DNA of 64,000 nt, taken from assembly GCF_009915685.1 (NCBI RefSeq), contig NZ_JAABLP010000003.1; one strand, 5' to 3'. The position numbers and the translations under genes were made by a program. Origin of the DNA: Pannonibacter tanglangensis (GTDB taxonomy: Bacteria; Pseudomonadota; Alphaproteobacteria; Rhizobiales; Stappiaceae). Positions within the stretch are counted from its first letter, which is position 1; every line of letters begins with the position of its first letter. Below are positions 33,614-42,210 of the stretch, one piece after another. The notes beneath the pieces are model-generated. The model was not told the DNA's origin. It did not search any database and saw nothing but the letters and a program-made list of their open reading frames with translations.

Positions 33614-34304
33614 CGCTGCGCCCGACCAGTTGGTAGGCCCGCCGGGTGACCTCGTTGAGCCCGGCCTCCACCTGCAGGCGGGCGTTCTCCATGTCCTCGT
33701 CGGTCGCTTCGGAGGAGACGTGGATGAAGTCGCCGATGGCAATGGCGGCCCGGCCGAACGGCAGGTTGATGCTGGCCTTGTCCCAGGAGTTCAGCTCGAT
33801 CGAGCGGCTGGTGGCAATGGCAAAGGGAACGATCGGCCGGCCGGAATGGCGGGCGAGCTGCACGATGCCGGGCCCGGAGACCCGTGCCGGACCCTTCGGC
33901 ACGTCGGCGGTCAGGGCGACGCTGCCGCCCTCGCGCAGCACGCGCATCGCCTCGATGAAGCCACGCAGGCCGCCGCGCTTGGCGATCTGGTGCGCCTTCT
34001 GACTGCCCGAGGCGCGAATGAGGCCAAGCCCGAGCCTTTCCGCTGCGATGGCGTTGATCTCGCCATCGGCCGAGCGCGAGATCATCACATGCACGGGCCA
34101 GCCGTCCGGGCGGGTGAAGGGCATCATGAAGTGCTGGCCGTGCCACATGGCCACGATGACCGGAAGCTCCGGCTTCAGCCGGTCATAGGCCCCGGGCGGG
34201 TCGATGACCATGCTGTTGGTGCGGCGCACGAAGCGCAGCCAGCCCGCCAGCGAGGTGCCGACGGCCTTGAGCAGCGCAGGATGCCGGCCAAGTGTCTTCA
34301 GCAT
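33606..34304 (-). CDS. DUF374 lysophospholipid acyltransferase family protein
   Basis: Acyltransferase-like protein of 232 residues found beside waaA and lpxK in Rhizobiales. It has the DUF374 pattern VIVAMWHGQHFMMPF (Hx-type motif, about residues 48-62), MISRSADGEINAIAAERLGLGLIRASGSQ, and the LREGGSVALTADVPKGPARVSGPGIVQLARHSGRPIVPFAIATSR block. ATG at 34304 with AGGACC upstream. Its position suggests a role in lipid A or membrane lipid acylation, but no substrate is established from sequence. Confidence 0.9.
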   Translation of the reverse strand: MLKTLGRHPALLKAVGTSLAGWLRFVRRTNSMVIDPPGAYDRLKPELPVIVAMWHGQHFMMPFTRPDGWPVHVMISRSADGEINAIAAERLGLGLIRASGSQKAHQIAKRGGLRGFIEAMRVLREGGSVALTADVPKGPARVSGPGIVQLARHSGRPIVPFAIATSRSIELNSWDKASINLPFGRAAIAIGDFIHVSSEATDEDMENARLQVEAGLNEVTRRAYQLVGRSDG

Positions 34305-34431
34305 GGAGGTCCTTCCGGGCGACCGGTGGCCGACACCCGCGCTCCGGCGGGCTGCCCCGGCGCCCGGGTGCCAGCGCACCCGTCCGCCCGAGGCGTCCGG
34401 CAGCCGATCCGGGGTTCGGATCCGGCGCCGG

Positions 34432-34671
34432 TCAGGCGGCGGTGGTGGGGTCCAGCAGGCGGTGCATGTGGACGATGAAGTAGCGCATGTGCGCATTGTC
34501 GACGGTCGCCTGGGCCCTGGACTTCCAGGCGGCGTAGGCGGTGGCATAGTTCGGGTAGATGCCGACGATGTCGAGCTTGTCCAGATCGCGGAAGGTCAGG
34601 CCGGCCGGATCATCCAGTTCGCCGCCAAACACGAGATGCAGAAGCTGTTTGGTGCCCGTTTCGGTGCTCAT
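34432..34671 (-). CDS. DUF4170 domain protein
   Basis: Small conserved alphaproteobacterial protein (79 residues) of unknown function. It begins MSTETGTKQLLHLVFGGEL, followed by the hallmark LDKLDIVGIYPNYATAYAAWKSRAQATVDNAHMRYFIVHMHRLLDP. No signal, no Cys. ATG at 34671 chosen; a longer upstream frame overlaps the cysQ-like gene. It lies between the cysQ-like gene and the DUF374 acyltransferase on the same strand, so it is probably in the lipid A transcript. Confidence 0.9.
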   Translation of the reverse strand: MSTETGTKQLLHLVFGGELDDPAGLTFRDLDKLDIVGIYPNYATAYAAWKSRAQATVDNAHMRYFIVHMHRLLDPTTAA

Positions 34672-34723
34672 CGTCGGTTCTCGCTCCAGAGGCCATGGGG
34701 CCGTTGAGAGGTCTGGCGGACTG

Positions 34724-35524
34724 TCAGGACGCCTTGTCCGCGAGGTCCGCAAACAGGCGGACGGCCGCCCCGTGCAGGCTGTCGCCGGCGGCCACCAGCT
34801 CGGGATGGCGCAGGCTCTCGCGGTTGTAAGTCAGCGTGGCGCCGCCGAGATCGGTCAGCCGTCCGCCCGCTTCCTGCACCAAAAGATCCGCAGCCGCAAG
34901 ATCCCAGTCGTGCGAGCGCGGGCGTGCCACGGCCACGTCCACATCTGCCTTGGCGACCAGGGCGATGCGGTAGGCGAGCGAGCCGATGGTTCCGGCCGGC
35001 ACGAGGCCGGACCGGGCAGCCGCCGCAAGCAGGCCCTGCGGGCCGAGGACGGTGGCCCCTGCGATGTCCTGCCGGGCGCCGGTCTGGACAAGACGGCCGT
35101 TGAGGCGGGTGCCGCCGCCCTGCACGGCCAGAAACATCTCGCCGCGCACCGGATTGAAGAGGGCGGCCGCGCGCGGGCGGCCGTCGGTCACCATCGCCAG
35201 TGACACGGTCCATTCGTCCTTGCCGGCGAGAAAGGCCCGGGTGCCGTCGATCGGATCGACGATGAAGAGCTGGCGCCGCTGCAGCCGGTCGGGGGTGTCG
35301 GCGGTCTCCTCGGACAGCCAGCCGTAGTCCGGCCGGGCCGCCAGGAGATGCTGCTTCAGCCAGGCATCGACGGCCATGTCGGCCTCCGACACCGGCGACG
35401 CCCCGTCCTTCATCCAGGTTCGGGGATCCTTGCCGAAGTACCCGAGGGCGATCTCGCCGGACCGGCGGGCCGCCTCCTCGAGCAGGGCCAGATCCTGGCT
35501 GTGGGCGGCCTCAGGCACCGGCAA
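34724..35524 (-). CDS. Inositol monophosphatase family / 3'(2'),5'-bisphosphate nucleotidase-like
   Basis: Mg-dependent, Li-sensitive phosphatase fold of 266 residues. Metal motifs are EETADTPDRLQ (first acidic site, about residue 72), IVDPIDGTRAFLAGKDEWTVSLA (DPIDGT, about 91-96) and HDWDLAAADLLVQEAGG (WDxAA, about 205). Similar to CysQ and SuhB-type enzymes; between them CysQ (recycling of PAP from sulfate assimilation) fits the length. The start is TTG at 35524 with GAGGGG 8 nt upstream, overlapping the pmbA end by 14 nt; GTG at 35518 is the alternative. Confidence 0.88.
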   Translation of the reverse strand: MPVPEAAHSQDLALLEEAARRSGEIALGYFGKDPRTWMKDGASPVSEADMAVDAWLKQHLLAARPDYGWLSEETADTPDRLQRRQLFIVDPIDGTRAFLAGKDEWTVSLAMVTDGRPRAAALFNPVRGEMFLAVQGGGTRLNGRLVQTGARQDIAGATVLGPQGLLAAAARSGLVPAGTIGSLAYRIALVAKADVDVAVARPRSHDWDLAAADLLVQEAGGRLTDLGGATLTYNRESLRHPELVAAGDSLHGAAVRLFADLADKAS

Positions 35525-36854
35525 TGGTCAGCCCCTCGATGGCAACGCTCGGCGAGGCGGCGGAATAGCGGGCATCGAGGTCGGAGCCCGGACGCAGCCG
35601 GGCAAACATGTCCTTGAGGTTGCCCGCGATGGTGATCTCGCTGACCGGCGTGACGATCTCGCCGTTCTCGAACCAGAAGCCGGACGCACCGCGCGAATAG
35701 TCGCCGGTGACGTCGTTGACGCCATGACCGATGAGGTCGGTGACGAGAAGGCCCGATCCGGCGGCGCGCATCATGTCCTCAAGGCTCTCCCGCCCCGGAT
35801 GCAGGGTCAGGTTGGTGGCCCCCGGCGACGTCCCGGCGCCGCCGCGATGGGCGCGGCCATTCGGGGCAAGCCCCAGCTCGCGTGCCGTCGCGCTGTCGAG
35901 GAACCAGTGCCTCAGCACACCGTCGTCGATCAGGTCGAAGGCCCCGGCGCCAAGCCCCTCGCCGTCGAAGGGCCGGGTCGCGGCCCCGCGCGGCTTCAGC
36001 GGATCGTCGGTGATGCGGATGCCGGGCGCGAAGACCGGCTGGCCCATGCGGTCCTTCAGAAAGCTGGTGCCGCGGGCGATCGCCGCCCCGTTCACCGCAC
36101 CGGAGAGATGGCCGAGGAAGCTGCGCGCGGCGCGGGCCTCGTACAGGACGGTGGCCGTGCGGGTCGTCAGCTTCTGCGGATTGAGCCGGCGCACGGCCCG
36201 CTCGCCGGCCCGGCGGCCGATCCGCGCGGGATCCTCCATGTCGGCGAAAAAGGTCTGGTAGTCGAAGTCGTAGTCGCGCTCCATCGCCGTGCCCTCGCCG
36301 GCGACCGCCGTCATCGACAGGCCGTAGCGCGACGTGGTGTAGGCGCCGGTGAAGCCGTGGCTGGTGGCCAGCACCATGCCGGCCAGCCGCCAGGACGCGC
36401 TGGCGCCGCCCGACTTGGAGACACCGGCGACCTCGAGGCCTGCGGCTTCGGCGGCAAGGGCCAGATCCTTCAGCTCGGCTGCACCAAGCTCGCGGCTGTC
36501 GAGCAGGTCGAGATCCGGGATCTGCTTCAGGAGCAAGTCGGGATCGGCCAGCCCGGCATAGGGATCCTCCGGTGTCACCCGCGCCATCGCCACGGCCCGT
36601 TCGGCCAGCGCGCGCGGATCGTCCAGCGTGTTGGCGGACACGGAGGCGCTGCGGCGACCGATGAAGACGCGCAGGGTCACGTCGTCGCCCTCGGACCGGT
36701 CGGTCTCCTCGACCTTGCCCTCGCGCACATCCACCGACAGGGACACGCCCGTGATCGCAACGGCATCGCAGGCATCGGCGCCGGCCTTCAGCGCCGCCTC
36801 GACCAGCCGCGCGGCGCGGGTCTCCAGTTCGCTCTTGTCGATGACGTCGGTCAT
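35511..36854 (-). CDS. pmbA: Metalloprotease-associated protein PmbA/TldE
   Basis: Partner of TldD in the TldD/E peptidase. The 447 residues have the TldE blocks ITGVSLSVDVREGKVEETDRSEGDDVTLRVFIGRRSASVSAN and DLALAAEAAGLEVAGVSKSGGASASWRLAGMVLATSHGF, and the C-terminal DLIGHGVNDVTGDYSRGASGFWFENGEIVTPV. As expected for TldE it lacks the HExxxH zinc motif that TldD carries. First gene of the minus-strand block pmbA-cysQ-like-DUF4170-acyltransferase-waaA-lpxK. Confidence 0.96.
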   Translation of the reverse strand: MTDVIDKSELETRAARLVEAALKAGADACDAVAITGVSLSVDVREGKVEETDRSEGDDVTLRVFIGRRSASVSANTLDDPRALAERAVAMARVTPEDPYAGLADPDLLLKQIPDLDLLDSRELGAAELKDLALAAEAAGLEVAGVSKSGGASASWRLAGMVLATSHGFTGAYTTSRYGLSMTAVAGEGTAMERDYDFDYQTFFADMEDPARIGRRAGERAVRRLNPQKLTTRTATVLYEARAARSFLGHLSGAVNGAAIARGTSFLKDRMGQPVFAPGIRITDDPLKPRGAATRPFDGEGLGAGAFDLIDDGVLRHWFLDSATARELGLAPNGRAHRGGAGTSPGATNLTLHPGRESLEDMMRAAGSGLLVTDLIGHGVNDVTGDYSRGASGFWFENGEIVTPVSEITIAGNLKDMFARLRPGSDLDARYSAASPSVAIEGLTIAGA

Positions 36855-37084
36855 AGGGGAATCCCGTGCAGTGGTCGTGCTTCCTGTTTAGGGTCGCAGG
36901 GGCCCCGGAACAAGGGCTGCGTTGACGCACAAGCGGTTTGCGATGTGTTGACCAATTCGCGCAAGTGTTTCGTAACCCTCTTTGAAATCAAGGTTTTTTA
37001 ACCGTGCCTGTTAAGCGGACCGGCAGGTGTCGCAGTCTATCGTCAGTCCATCACGAGGCCCACCGCACAAGAAAACCGGGCCCG

Positions 37085-37687
37085 ATGGAGAGGCACTTGG
37101 GACGTCAGACAGCCATTGACGGAGCACACGGATCCGGGTCGGGCGGCGCAAAGCGGCTCGACCCGGCCTCCCTGCCGGTCAAATTCGACACCACCATGAG
37201 CGCCCCGCCGACCGGAGGCGCTGCCCGCGTCGCAGCCCGCGTCTATCTGGACCGGGACACGGCCATCATCAAGCGCCCGCTCGCCGGGTTGCCCCTGACC
37301 CTCGTGGTCCCGATCCATGTCTTTCAGGGCGTGGCGGTCGAAATCACGCCGGGCGCCCTGCCCGGAACGCTCACCGCCCGCCTGTTCCTGCGCCATGCGG
37401 ATCCTGCGCTCTGCGTCCCGCTGCGGGAGGCAGACAATGCCGAGGATCTCGCCGACGACTGGGCCATGTGGGGCGAGAGCCTGAAACTGCCGCTGCTGAT
37501 GTGCGAGCCGGATGGCACCATCAGCACCGTCAGCGCCGCCCCGGGCAGCAGCTTTGCCCCGGACCGGCGGCGGGTCTATGCCCTCACCGCCCGCCGGCCC
37601 CGCTTCCTCAACCGGCGCAAGACGGGCCGGCTGCATCCGGTCCAGACGGTTCACCGAGGCGAGCGCGAGATCATCGCCCGCCACTGA
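37085..37687 (+). CDS. DUF6101 family protein
   Basis: Conserved Rhizobiales protein of unknown function, about 200 residues from the ATG at 37085. The family pattern is an N-terminal RLDPASLPVKF segment, an ARVYLDRDTAIIKRPLAGLPLTLVVPIHVFQGVAVEI block and ARLFLRHADPALCVPL. A polybasic C-terminal part (RRPRFLNRRKTGR) follows. An earlier in-frame start at 37004 would add 27 residues. The gap 36855-37084 between divergent pmbA and this gene holds presumed promoters only; TTAA-N9-TTAA at 36998-37014 is not a CtrA site because the spacer is too long. Confidence 0.82.
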   Translation: MERHLGRQTAIDGAHGSGSGGAKRLDPASLPVKFDTTMSAPPTGGAARVAARVYLDRDTAIIKRPLAGLPLTLVVPIHVFQGVAVEITPGALPGTLTARLFLRHADPALCVPLREADNAEDLADDWAMWGESLKLPLLMCEPDGTISTVSAAPGSSFAPDRRRVYALTARRPRFLNRRKTGRLHPVQTVHRGEREIIARH

Positions 37688-37696
37688 TCTCCGGAG

Positions 37697-37723
37697 AGGG
37701 CCGTTCGCAACGGCCCTTTTTGT
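37697..37723 (+). terminator. Rho-independent terminator after DUF6101 gene
   Basis: AGGGCCGTT-cgc-AACGGCCCT hairpin followed by TTTTTGTT, 10 nt after the stop codon. Confidence 0.9.
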
Positions 37724-37810
37724 TGCCTGACATACCGGAAAAATTAACGGGCATGATTTTACCTATGCCCGGACTGGTTGCCGCTCTCCACCCCCGGACC
37801 TGAGTGATCC

Positions 37811-39058
37811 ATGCGCCTGGACGTCGTCACGCTGAATGCAGCTCTCACCGTCATGCAGATGGTCGGTGCGGGCATGCTGTTTTTCGTGTGGCGCTTCTCC
37901 ATGCACAAGAGCGGGTCGCAGAAGGACTCCATCCGGCTGTGGTCGATGGCGCTCTTGATGGTCGGCTTCGGCATGCTGCTGCTCAGCCTGCGCGGCCAGA
38001 TCCCGGATGCGATCAGCATCGTCGTCGGCAACGGCCTGGTGCTGGGCGGCATGGGCATGCGCATCGCCGCGATCTCGACCTTCTGGCGGATCAGCCGCTA
38101 CAATCTGGCAGCCTTCCTGCCGACGGCGGTCTGGCTGCTGCTGTGCCTCTATCCGCCGTTCTACGAGAGCTACCTTGCCCGCTCGCTCTACCAGCACCTC
38201 GCCCTGACGGCCACGTCGGCGACCGCCATCTACCTGTCCGTCACACTGAACACCGACGGGATCCGCGCCGCGCGCTGGCTGAGCTGGGTCATGACCCTGG
38301 AACTCCTCGCCCAGAGCGCCCTGTTCATCGGCGTCTATGCCAGCGGCATGACCCGGTTCGAGCAGGCGCTGTCCTCGCAGATCTTTGCCGGCTACATCCT
38401 CTGGATGATCATGGCGGTGATGGCGACCATCATCTGCGCCTTCGCCATGGTGATCGAACGCGAGGAACGCTACCTGCGCGACCAGGCCCGCCGCGACCCG
38501 CTCACTGGCCTTGCCAACCGCCGCGACTTCTTCGAGAGCGTCCGCCGCTGGATCGAGACGGCCGGCCCCGAGCGCAGCTACGCGGTTGCCCTGTTCGACC
38601 TGGACGAGTTCAAGTCAGTCAATGACCGCTATGGCCATGCCATGGGCGACGAGATGCTGCTGACCTTTGCCGCCTGCTGCAACCAGCTCAGGGGCGCCGA
38701 CGACATCGTCGGACGTCTGGGCGGCGAGGAATTCGTCGTCTTCCTGCCTGACAGCGAGGACATCTGCGCCTTCGAGTTCGCCGACCGGCTGCGGCAGCGC
38801 TTCGCCGCCGAGGTCCGTGCCAAGACGGGCGGCATCCTGATCACCACCACCAGCGCCGGGATCCATGCCGGGTCGACGTCGGGACAGTCGCTCGACGCCG
38901 TGATGGCCCATGCCGACGAGGCGCTTTACGCGGCCAAGCGCAGCGGCCGCAACCGCGTCATGCGTGCGCCAGCTGCCGAGCCGGACCTTGCGGTCCAGGC
39001 CAGCCACCCGCGGGCCGGCGGGGCCCTGCGCTCCGCCCTGGTGATGAGAGGCGTGTGA
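37811..39058 (+). CDS. Membrane-bound diguanylate cyclase (GGDEF)
   Basis: Makes cyclic di-GMP. The 415 residues have six to seven hydrophobic helices in the first about 215 residues (for example MLFFVWRFSM, ALLMVGFGMLLLSL, ILWMIMAVMATIICAFAMVI), then a GGDEF domain (about 230-385) beginning RDPLTGLANRRDFFE with ALFDLDEFKSVNDRYGHAMGDEML and an intact RLGGEEFVVF active loop. No RxxD inhibitory site is obvious. The C-terminal about 30 residues are low complexity. The sensory ligand is unknown. Confidence 0.93.
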   Translation: MRLDVVTLNAALTVMQMVGAGMLFFVWRFSMHKSGSQKDSIRLWSMALLMVGFGMLLLSLRGQIPDAISIVVGNGLVLGGMGMRIAAISTFWRISRYNLAAFLPTAVWLLLCLYPPFYESYLARSLYQHLALTATSATAIYLSVTLNTDGIRAARWLSWVMTLELLAQSALFIGVYASGMTRFEQALSSQIFAGYILWMIMAVMATIICAFAMVIEREERYLRDQARRDPLTGLANRRDFFESVRRWIETAGPERSYAVALFDLDEFKSVNDRYGHAMGDEMLLTFAACCNQLRGADDIVGRLGGEEFVVFLPDSEDICAFEFADRLRQRFAAEVRAKTGGILITTTSAGIHAGSTSGQSLDAVMAHADEALYAAKRSGRNRVMRAPAAEPDLAVQASHPRAGGALRSALVMRGV

Positions 39059-39140
39059 CGGCAGCCGCTGCCGTCCGGCGCGGGCAAGGCTGTCCCGCGG
39101 CAGCGGTGGCACGACAGGCCGCGCGGCCGCTCAAAGGGCT

Positions 39141-39166
39141 GTTTCAGAGGGCCGTTTCAGAGGGCC
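39141..39166. repeat. 13-bp tandem duplication over the ubiA stop codon
   Basis: GTTTCAGAGGGCC occurs twice back to back (39141-39153, 39154-39166). The ubiA stop (39157-39159) lies in the second unit, so the duplication sets the exact end of UbiA. Confidence 0.75.
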
Positions 39167-40110
39167 GCGAGAAATGCCTCGGCGCAGAACCCGGCGAAGA
39201 CGATCCAGCCATAGGTGGTGTTGGACCGGAACAGCCGCAGGCACTGGTCCGGGTCGTCGATGTCGAGCACAACGATCTGCCAGAGCAGGTGTCCCGCCCC
39301 CAGAAGCAGGCCGATGAAGGCGAAGGGGCCTGCATCCACCAGCGCCGCTGCCAGCATGAACAGCGCCGTCGCCAGACCGTAGAGGACAGCCAGCGCCGGC
39401 TTCGTCCAGCCGCCGAACAGGCGTGCGGTCGAGCGGACGCCCACGAGCGCGTCGTCTTCCTTGTCCTGGTGGGCGTAGATGGTGTCGTAGCCGATGGTCC
39501 AGGCAATGCCGCCGGCATAGAGCGCGATCGGCGCCCAGTCGAGCCGCCCGTAGACCGCCGCCCAGCCCATCAGCGCGCCCCAGGAGAAGGCGAAGCCCAG
39601 GAAGAGCTGCGGCCAGTCGGTGAAGCGCTTCATGAAGGGATAGATCGCCACCACCAGCAGCGACGCCAGCCCAAGCAGGATGGCAAACAGGTTGAACTGG
39701 AGCAGCACCAGTCCGCCGACGAGCGCCTGCAGCACGAGGAAGATCTTGGCCTGGGTGCGGCTGACCTGGCCGGCGGGAATGGGACGCGACCGGGTGCGCT
39801 CGACCCTTGCGTCAATGTCCTCGTCGACGAGATCGTTGTAGGTGCAGCCGGCCCCGCGCATGGCGACCGCCCCCACCAGGAACAGCGCCAGATGCCAGGG
39901 ATCGGGCCAGGGCGCGCCGGTCGACATGGCGGCCAGAGCCGCCGACCACCAGCAGGGCCACAGCAGCAGCCACCAGCCAATGGGGCGTTCCCACCGGGCG
40001 AGGCGCGCATAGGGGCGCGCCCACGGCGGCAGGCGCGTGTCTACCCAGTGGCGCTTGACCGCGTCAGCGACGGGGCCGGTGTCCTTGGTGCCGAAGATCT
40101 TGAAGCTCAT
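39157..40110 (-). CDS. ubiA: 4-hydroxybenzoate octaprenyltransferase
   Basis: Membrane prenyltransferase that attaches the polyprenyl tail to 4-hydroxybenzoate in ubiquinone synthesis. Its 317 residues begin MSFKIFGTKDTGPVADAVKRHWVD. The Asp-rich substrate motifs are CTYNDLVDEDIDARVERTRSRPIPAG (about 107-132) and YDTIYAHQDKEDDALVGVRSTA (about 229-250), with about nine hydrophobic helices around them. It matches UbiA rather than heme O synthase, which is a separate gene in this window. Confidence 0.96.
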   Translation of the reverse strand: MSFKIFGTKDTGPVADAVKRHWVDTRLPPWARPYARLARWERPIGWWLLLWPCWWSAALAAMSTGAPWPDPWHLALFLVGAVAMRGAGCTYNDLVDEDIDARVERTRSRPIPAGQVSRTQAKIFLVLQALVGGLVLLQFNLFAILLGLASLLVVAIYPFMKRFTDWPQLFLGFAFSWGALMGWAAVYGRLDWAPIALYAGGIAWTIGYDTIYAHQDKEDDALVGVRSTARLFGGWTKPALAVLYGLATALFMLAAALVDAGPFAFIGLLLGAGHLLWQIVVLDIDDPDQCLRLFRSNTTYGWIVFAGFCAEAFLAAL

Positions 40111-40176
40111 GCAGGGTGGTTAGCACGGGCGAGGCCGACTGGCGAGCCCCCGGGAGGGAGGCGGACGGGTCCGCGG

Positions 40177-41457
40177 TCAGTCGGCCGGGACGACGGGTTC
40201 GGCCTCGTTCAGGGCGCCGACGACGCGGTTGCGTCCGCGCGCCTTGGCCACGTAAAGCCGCCGGTCGGCCGCCTCGAACAGGGCATCGATGCTGTCGGCC
40301 TCGACCGGCGCGGAGGCGATCCCGACGCTGACGGTGACCGCCTCGAGGAACGCGTCGCGCGTCACCTCCTCGATTTGGCGGCGCAGGCGGTCGGCAAAGG
40401 ACTGGGCCGCCTCGGCGCCCATCCGCAGGCTGAGGATGACGAACTCCTCGCCACCGTAGCGGAAGACATGATCGTCCGAGCGCTGGTTGTCGCGCAGGAC
40501 CCGGGCGACGGTCGCCAGCACCTCGTCGCCGGCCTGATGGCCGTAGGTGTCATTGACCCGCTTGAAATGGTCGATGTCGATGATGAGGAGGCTGGCCACC
40601 TGACCCGCCTCGAGCACCTCGGCCAGCCGGGCCTTGGCGGTGGTGTCGAACTGGCTGCGGTGCGACACCTTGGTCAGGAAGTCGAGATGCGAGCTCCTGA
40701 GCAGATCCTCGTAGCGTTCGCGGTAGGTGAGCGCCTGGAAGACATCCCGGAAGCGGCGCGGCCCGCCCTTCGGCTCGGCAGCCGGGAACAGCGCCAGGTA
40801 AATCAGGAAGAACAGCGTGTAGAGGAGCACCGCCAGCATCTTGGCGATCCAGCCCCCGACCAGCGCCTCGACCGGCGCGCCGGACACCCAGTGCAACGCG
40901 AGGAAGAAGCCGAGCTGATCGAAGGTCAGCACCACGGCGCCGCAGATCAGCACCCGCAGGCCGAAATGCCGCCCGAGCCAGCGGCCCAGCCGCTCGTACA
41001 GCAGGATGATCGCCAGGCTGTCGATGTAGAGCAGCACCGTGCCCCAGACCATCAGCAGCCCCATCTCGTCGACAAAGCCGATGTCCGGGGCACGGCCGGC
41101 CGCCAGTTCGACGGTCTCGTGGTTGCGCAGCAGCATGACCAGGCCGACGATCAGGAAATTGCCGATCAGCAGGCCATGGATCGGCTGGCGCACGGTCGCT
41201 GCATCTTCCTTGACGTAGAGGAGCAGGATCATCAGCAGCTTGCCGGTGAAGAGCACCGTCGACCCCGGCGAGATGATGCCGAAGGGCAGCTGCACGTAGA
41301 AAACGCTCGCCAGATAGGTCTCGAGGAAGTGCATGACGCCCAGCGCGCACATGAACACGCCGAGCCCGATGCTCCGGCGCCAGTGCAGCAGCGTCATCAT
41401 CACGCCGAAGTATAGCGCGGCCTGGGCAACCAGAAGGAGCGAGTTTGAAAATGCCAT
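40177..41457 (-). CDS. Membrane-bound diguanylate cyclase (GGDEF)
   Basis: Second membrane GGDEF protein here, 426 residues. The N-terminal about 240 residues hold about seven helices (for example ILFTGKLLMILLLYV-like and LLIGNFLIVGLVMLL). The C-terminal GGDEF domain (about 255-415) starts SHLDFLTKVSHRSQFD, has LLIIDIDHFKRVNDTYGHQAGDEVL and an intact YGGEEFVIL loop. ATG at 41457; a 14-bp perfect palindrome sits 42 bp upstream. It shares the plan of the 37.8-kb cyclase but is not a close copy. Confidence 0.93.
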   Translation of the reverse strand: MAFSNSLLLVAQAALYFGVMMTLLHWRRSIGLGVFMCALGVMHFLETYLASVFYVQLPFGIISPGSTVLFTGKLLMILLLYVKEDAATVRQPIHGLLIGNFLIVGLVMLLRNHETVELAAGRAPDIGFVDEMGLLMVWGTVLLYIDSLAIILLYERLGRWLGRHFGLRVLICGAVVLTFDQLGFFLALHWVSGAPVEALVGGWIAKMLAVLLYTLFFLIYLALFPAAEPKGGPRRFRDVFQALTYRERYEDLLRSSHLDFLTKVSHRSQFDTTAKARLAEVLEAGQVASLLIIDIDHFKRVNDTYGHQAGDEVLATVARVLRDNQRSDDHVFRYGGEEFVILSLRMGAEAAQSFADRLRRQIEEVTRDAFLEAVTVSVGIASAPVEADSIDALFEAADRRLYVAKARGRNRVVGALNEAEPVVPAD

Positions 41458-41498
41458 AACCTCAGTCGTACCGCGTAAACCTGCCGGGACAAACCGGA

Positions 41499-41512
41499 GT
41501 TTGCATGCAAAC
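41499..41512. promoter_or_regulatory. 14-bp perfect palindrome upstream of the diguanylate cyclase gene
   Basis: GTTTGCATGCAAAC, in the 114-bp gap between the cyclase start (41457, minus) and the GNAT gene stop (41572). Candidate operator; regulator unknown. Confidence 0.5.
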
Positions 41513-41571
41513 GCATAAAAATGCTGCAGAAACCGGACTGCCGCTGCGGCAGATGCGCGGCAGGCAGCAGC

Positions 41572-42048
41572 TCAGGTCGGGTCAGGCAGGTCCTGATCGA
41601 AGGGACGTTCCAGCAACTGCAGGCGGGAGCACAGGAAACCTTCGCTTTCATAGAGATCGGCGGCGGCGGAATGGCGCGGCGCGAGGGCGTGGACCTGGAG
41701 GATTCCGAAGGCTTCGAGATCCTCGGTGATCGCACGCAGCATGCGCCGGCCCAGCCCACGGCCCCGCAGCTTCTCGACGACATAGAGATCGTCCAGCAGC
41801 GCCACGCGGCCGCCATATCCGATCGAATGGCGGTAGAGCGCCACGGCAAAGCCCGCCGGTTCGTTGCGGTACTGGGCGAGCCATGCCCGTCCCAGGCTGG
41901 CATCGACCATCAGGGTGCGCAAGGCATCTTCCTGGCGGCGCGTGAAGCTCTCGCCGGCCTCGGCCCAGAACTGCCGCGAAAGATCGATGATCGTGTCACA
42001 GGTTCCCGGTCCCCCCAGCAACAGACAAAGCCCAGCGGCGCGTGTCAT
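41572..42048 (-). CDS. GNAT-family N-acetyltransferase
   Basis: Small acetyltransferase of 158 residues. The acetyl-CoA site is LYVVEKLRGRGLGRRMLRAITED (RGxGxG/A pattern, about residues 88-110), followed by LQVHALAPRHSAAADLYESEGF. The ATG is preceded by an ideal AGGAGG 5 nt upstream. Divergent from purD, 162 bp apart. Substrate unknown; small-molecule or antibiotic-type acetylation is possible but not shown. Confidence 0.9.
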   Translation of the reverse strand: MTRAAGLCLLLGGPGTCDTIIDLSRQFWAEAGESFTRRQEDALRTLMVDASLGRAWLAQYRNEPAGFAVALYRHSIGYGGRVALLDDLYVVEKLRGRGLGRRMLRAITEDLEAFGILQVHALAPRHSAAADLYESEGFLCSRLQLLERPFDQDLPDPT

Positions 42049-42210
42049 TCATCCTCCTGTCCGTTCGTATCCCGGCCCCCTGGTGTCGGCGTCCGGCCAG
42101 CCCCGCCCGATTGCCGCAACGCCCTTGCCGTGATAGAGCGCGACCGACTGCGGGCCAGCGCGCTGCGTCGCCGTGTCGCTCCCGCATCCCGAACCGCAAA
42201 GGGATCGCCC

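Noticed and set aside
36998..37014. TTAA-N9-TTAA upstream of the DUF6101 gene as a CtrA site
   Set aside because: CtrA needs a 7-nt spacer; this one has 9.
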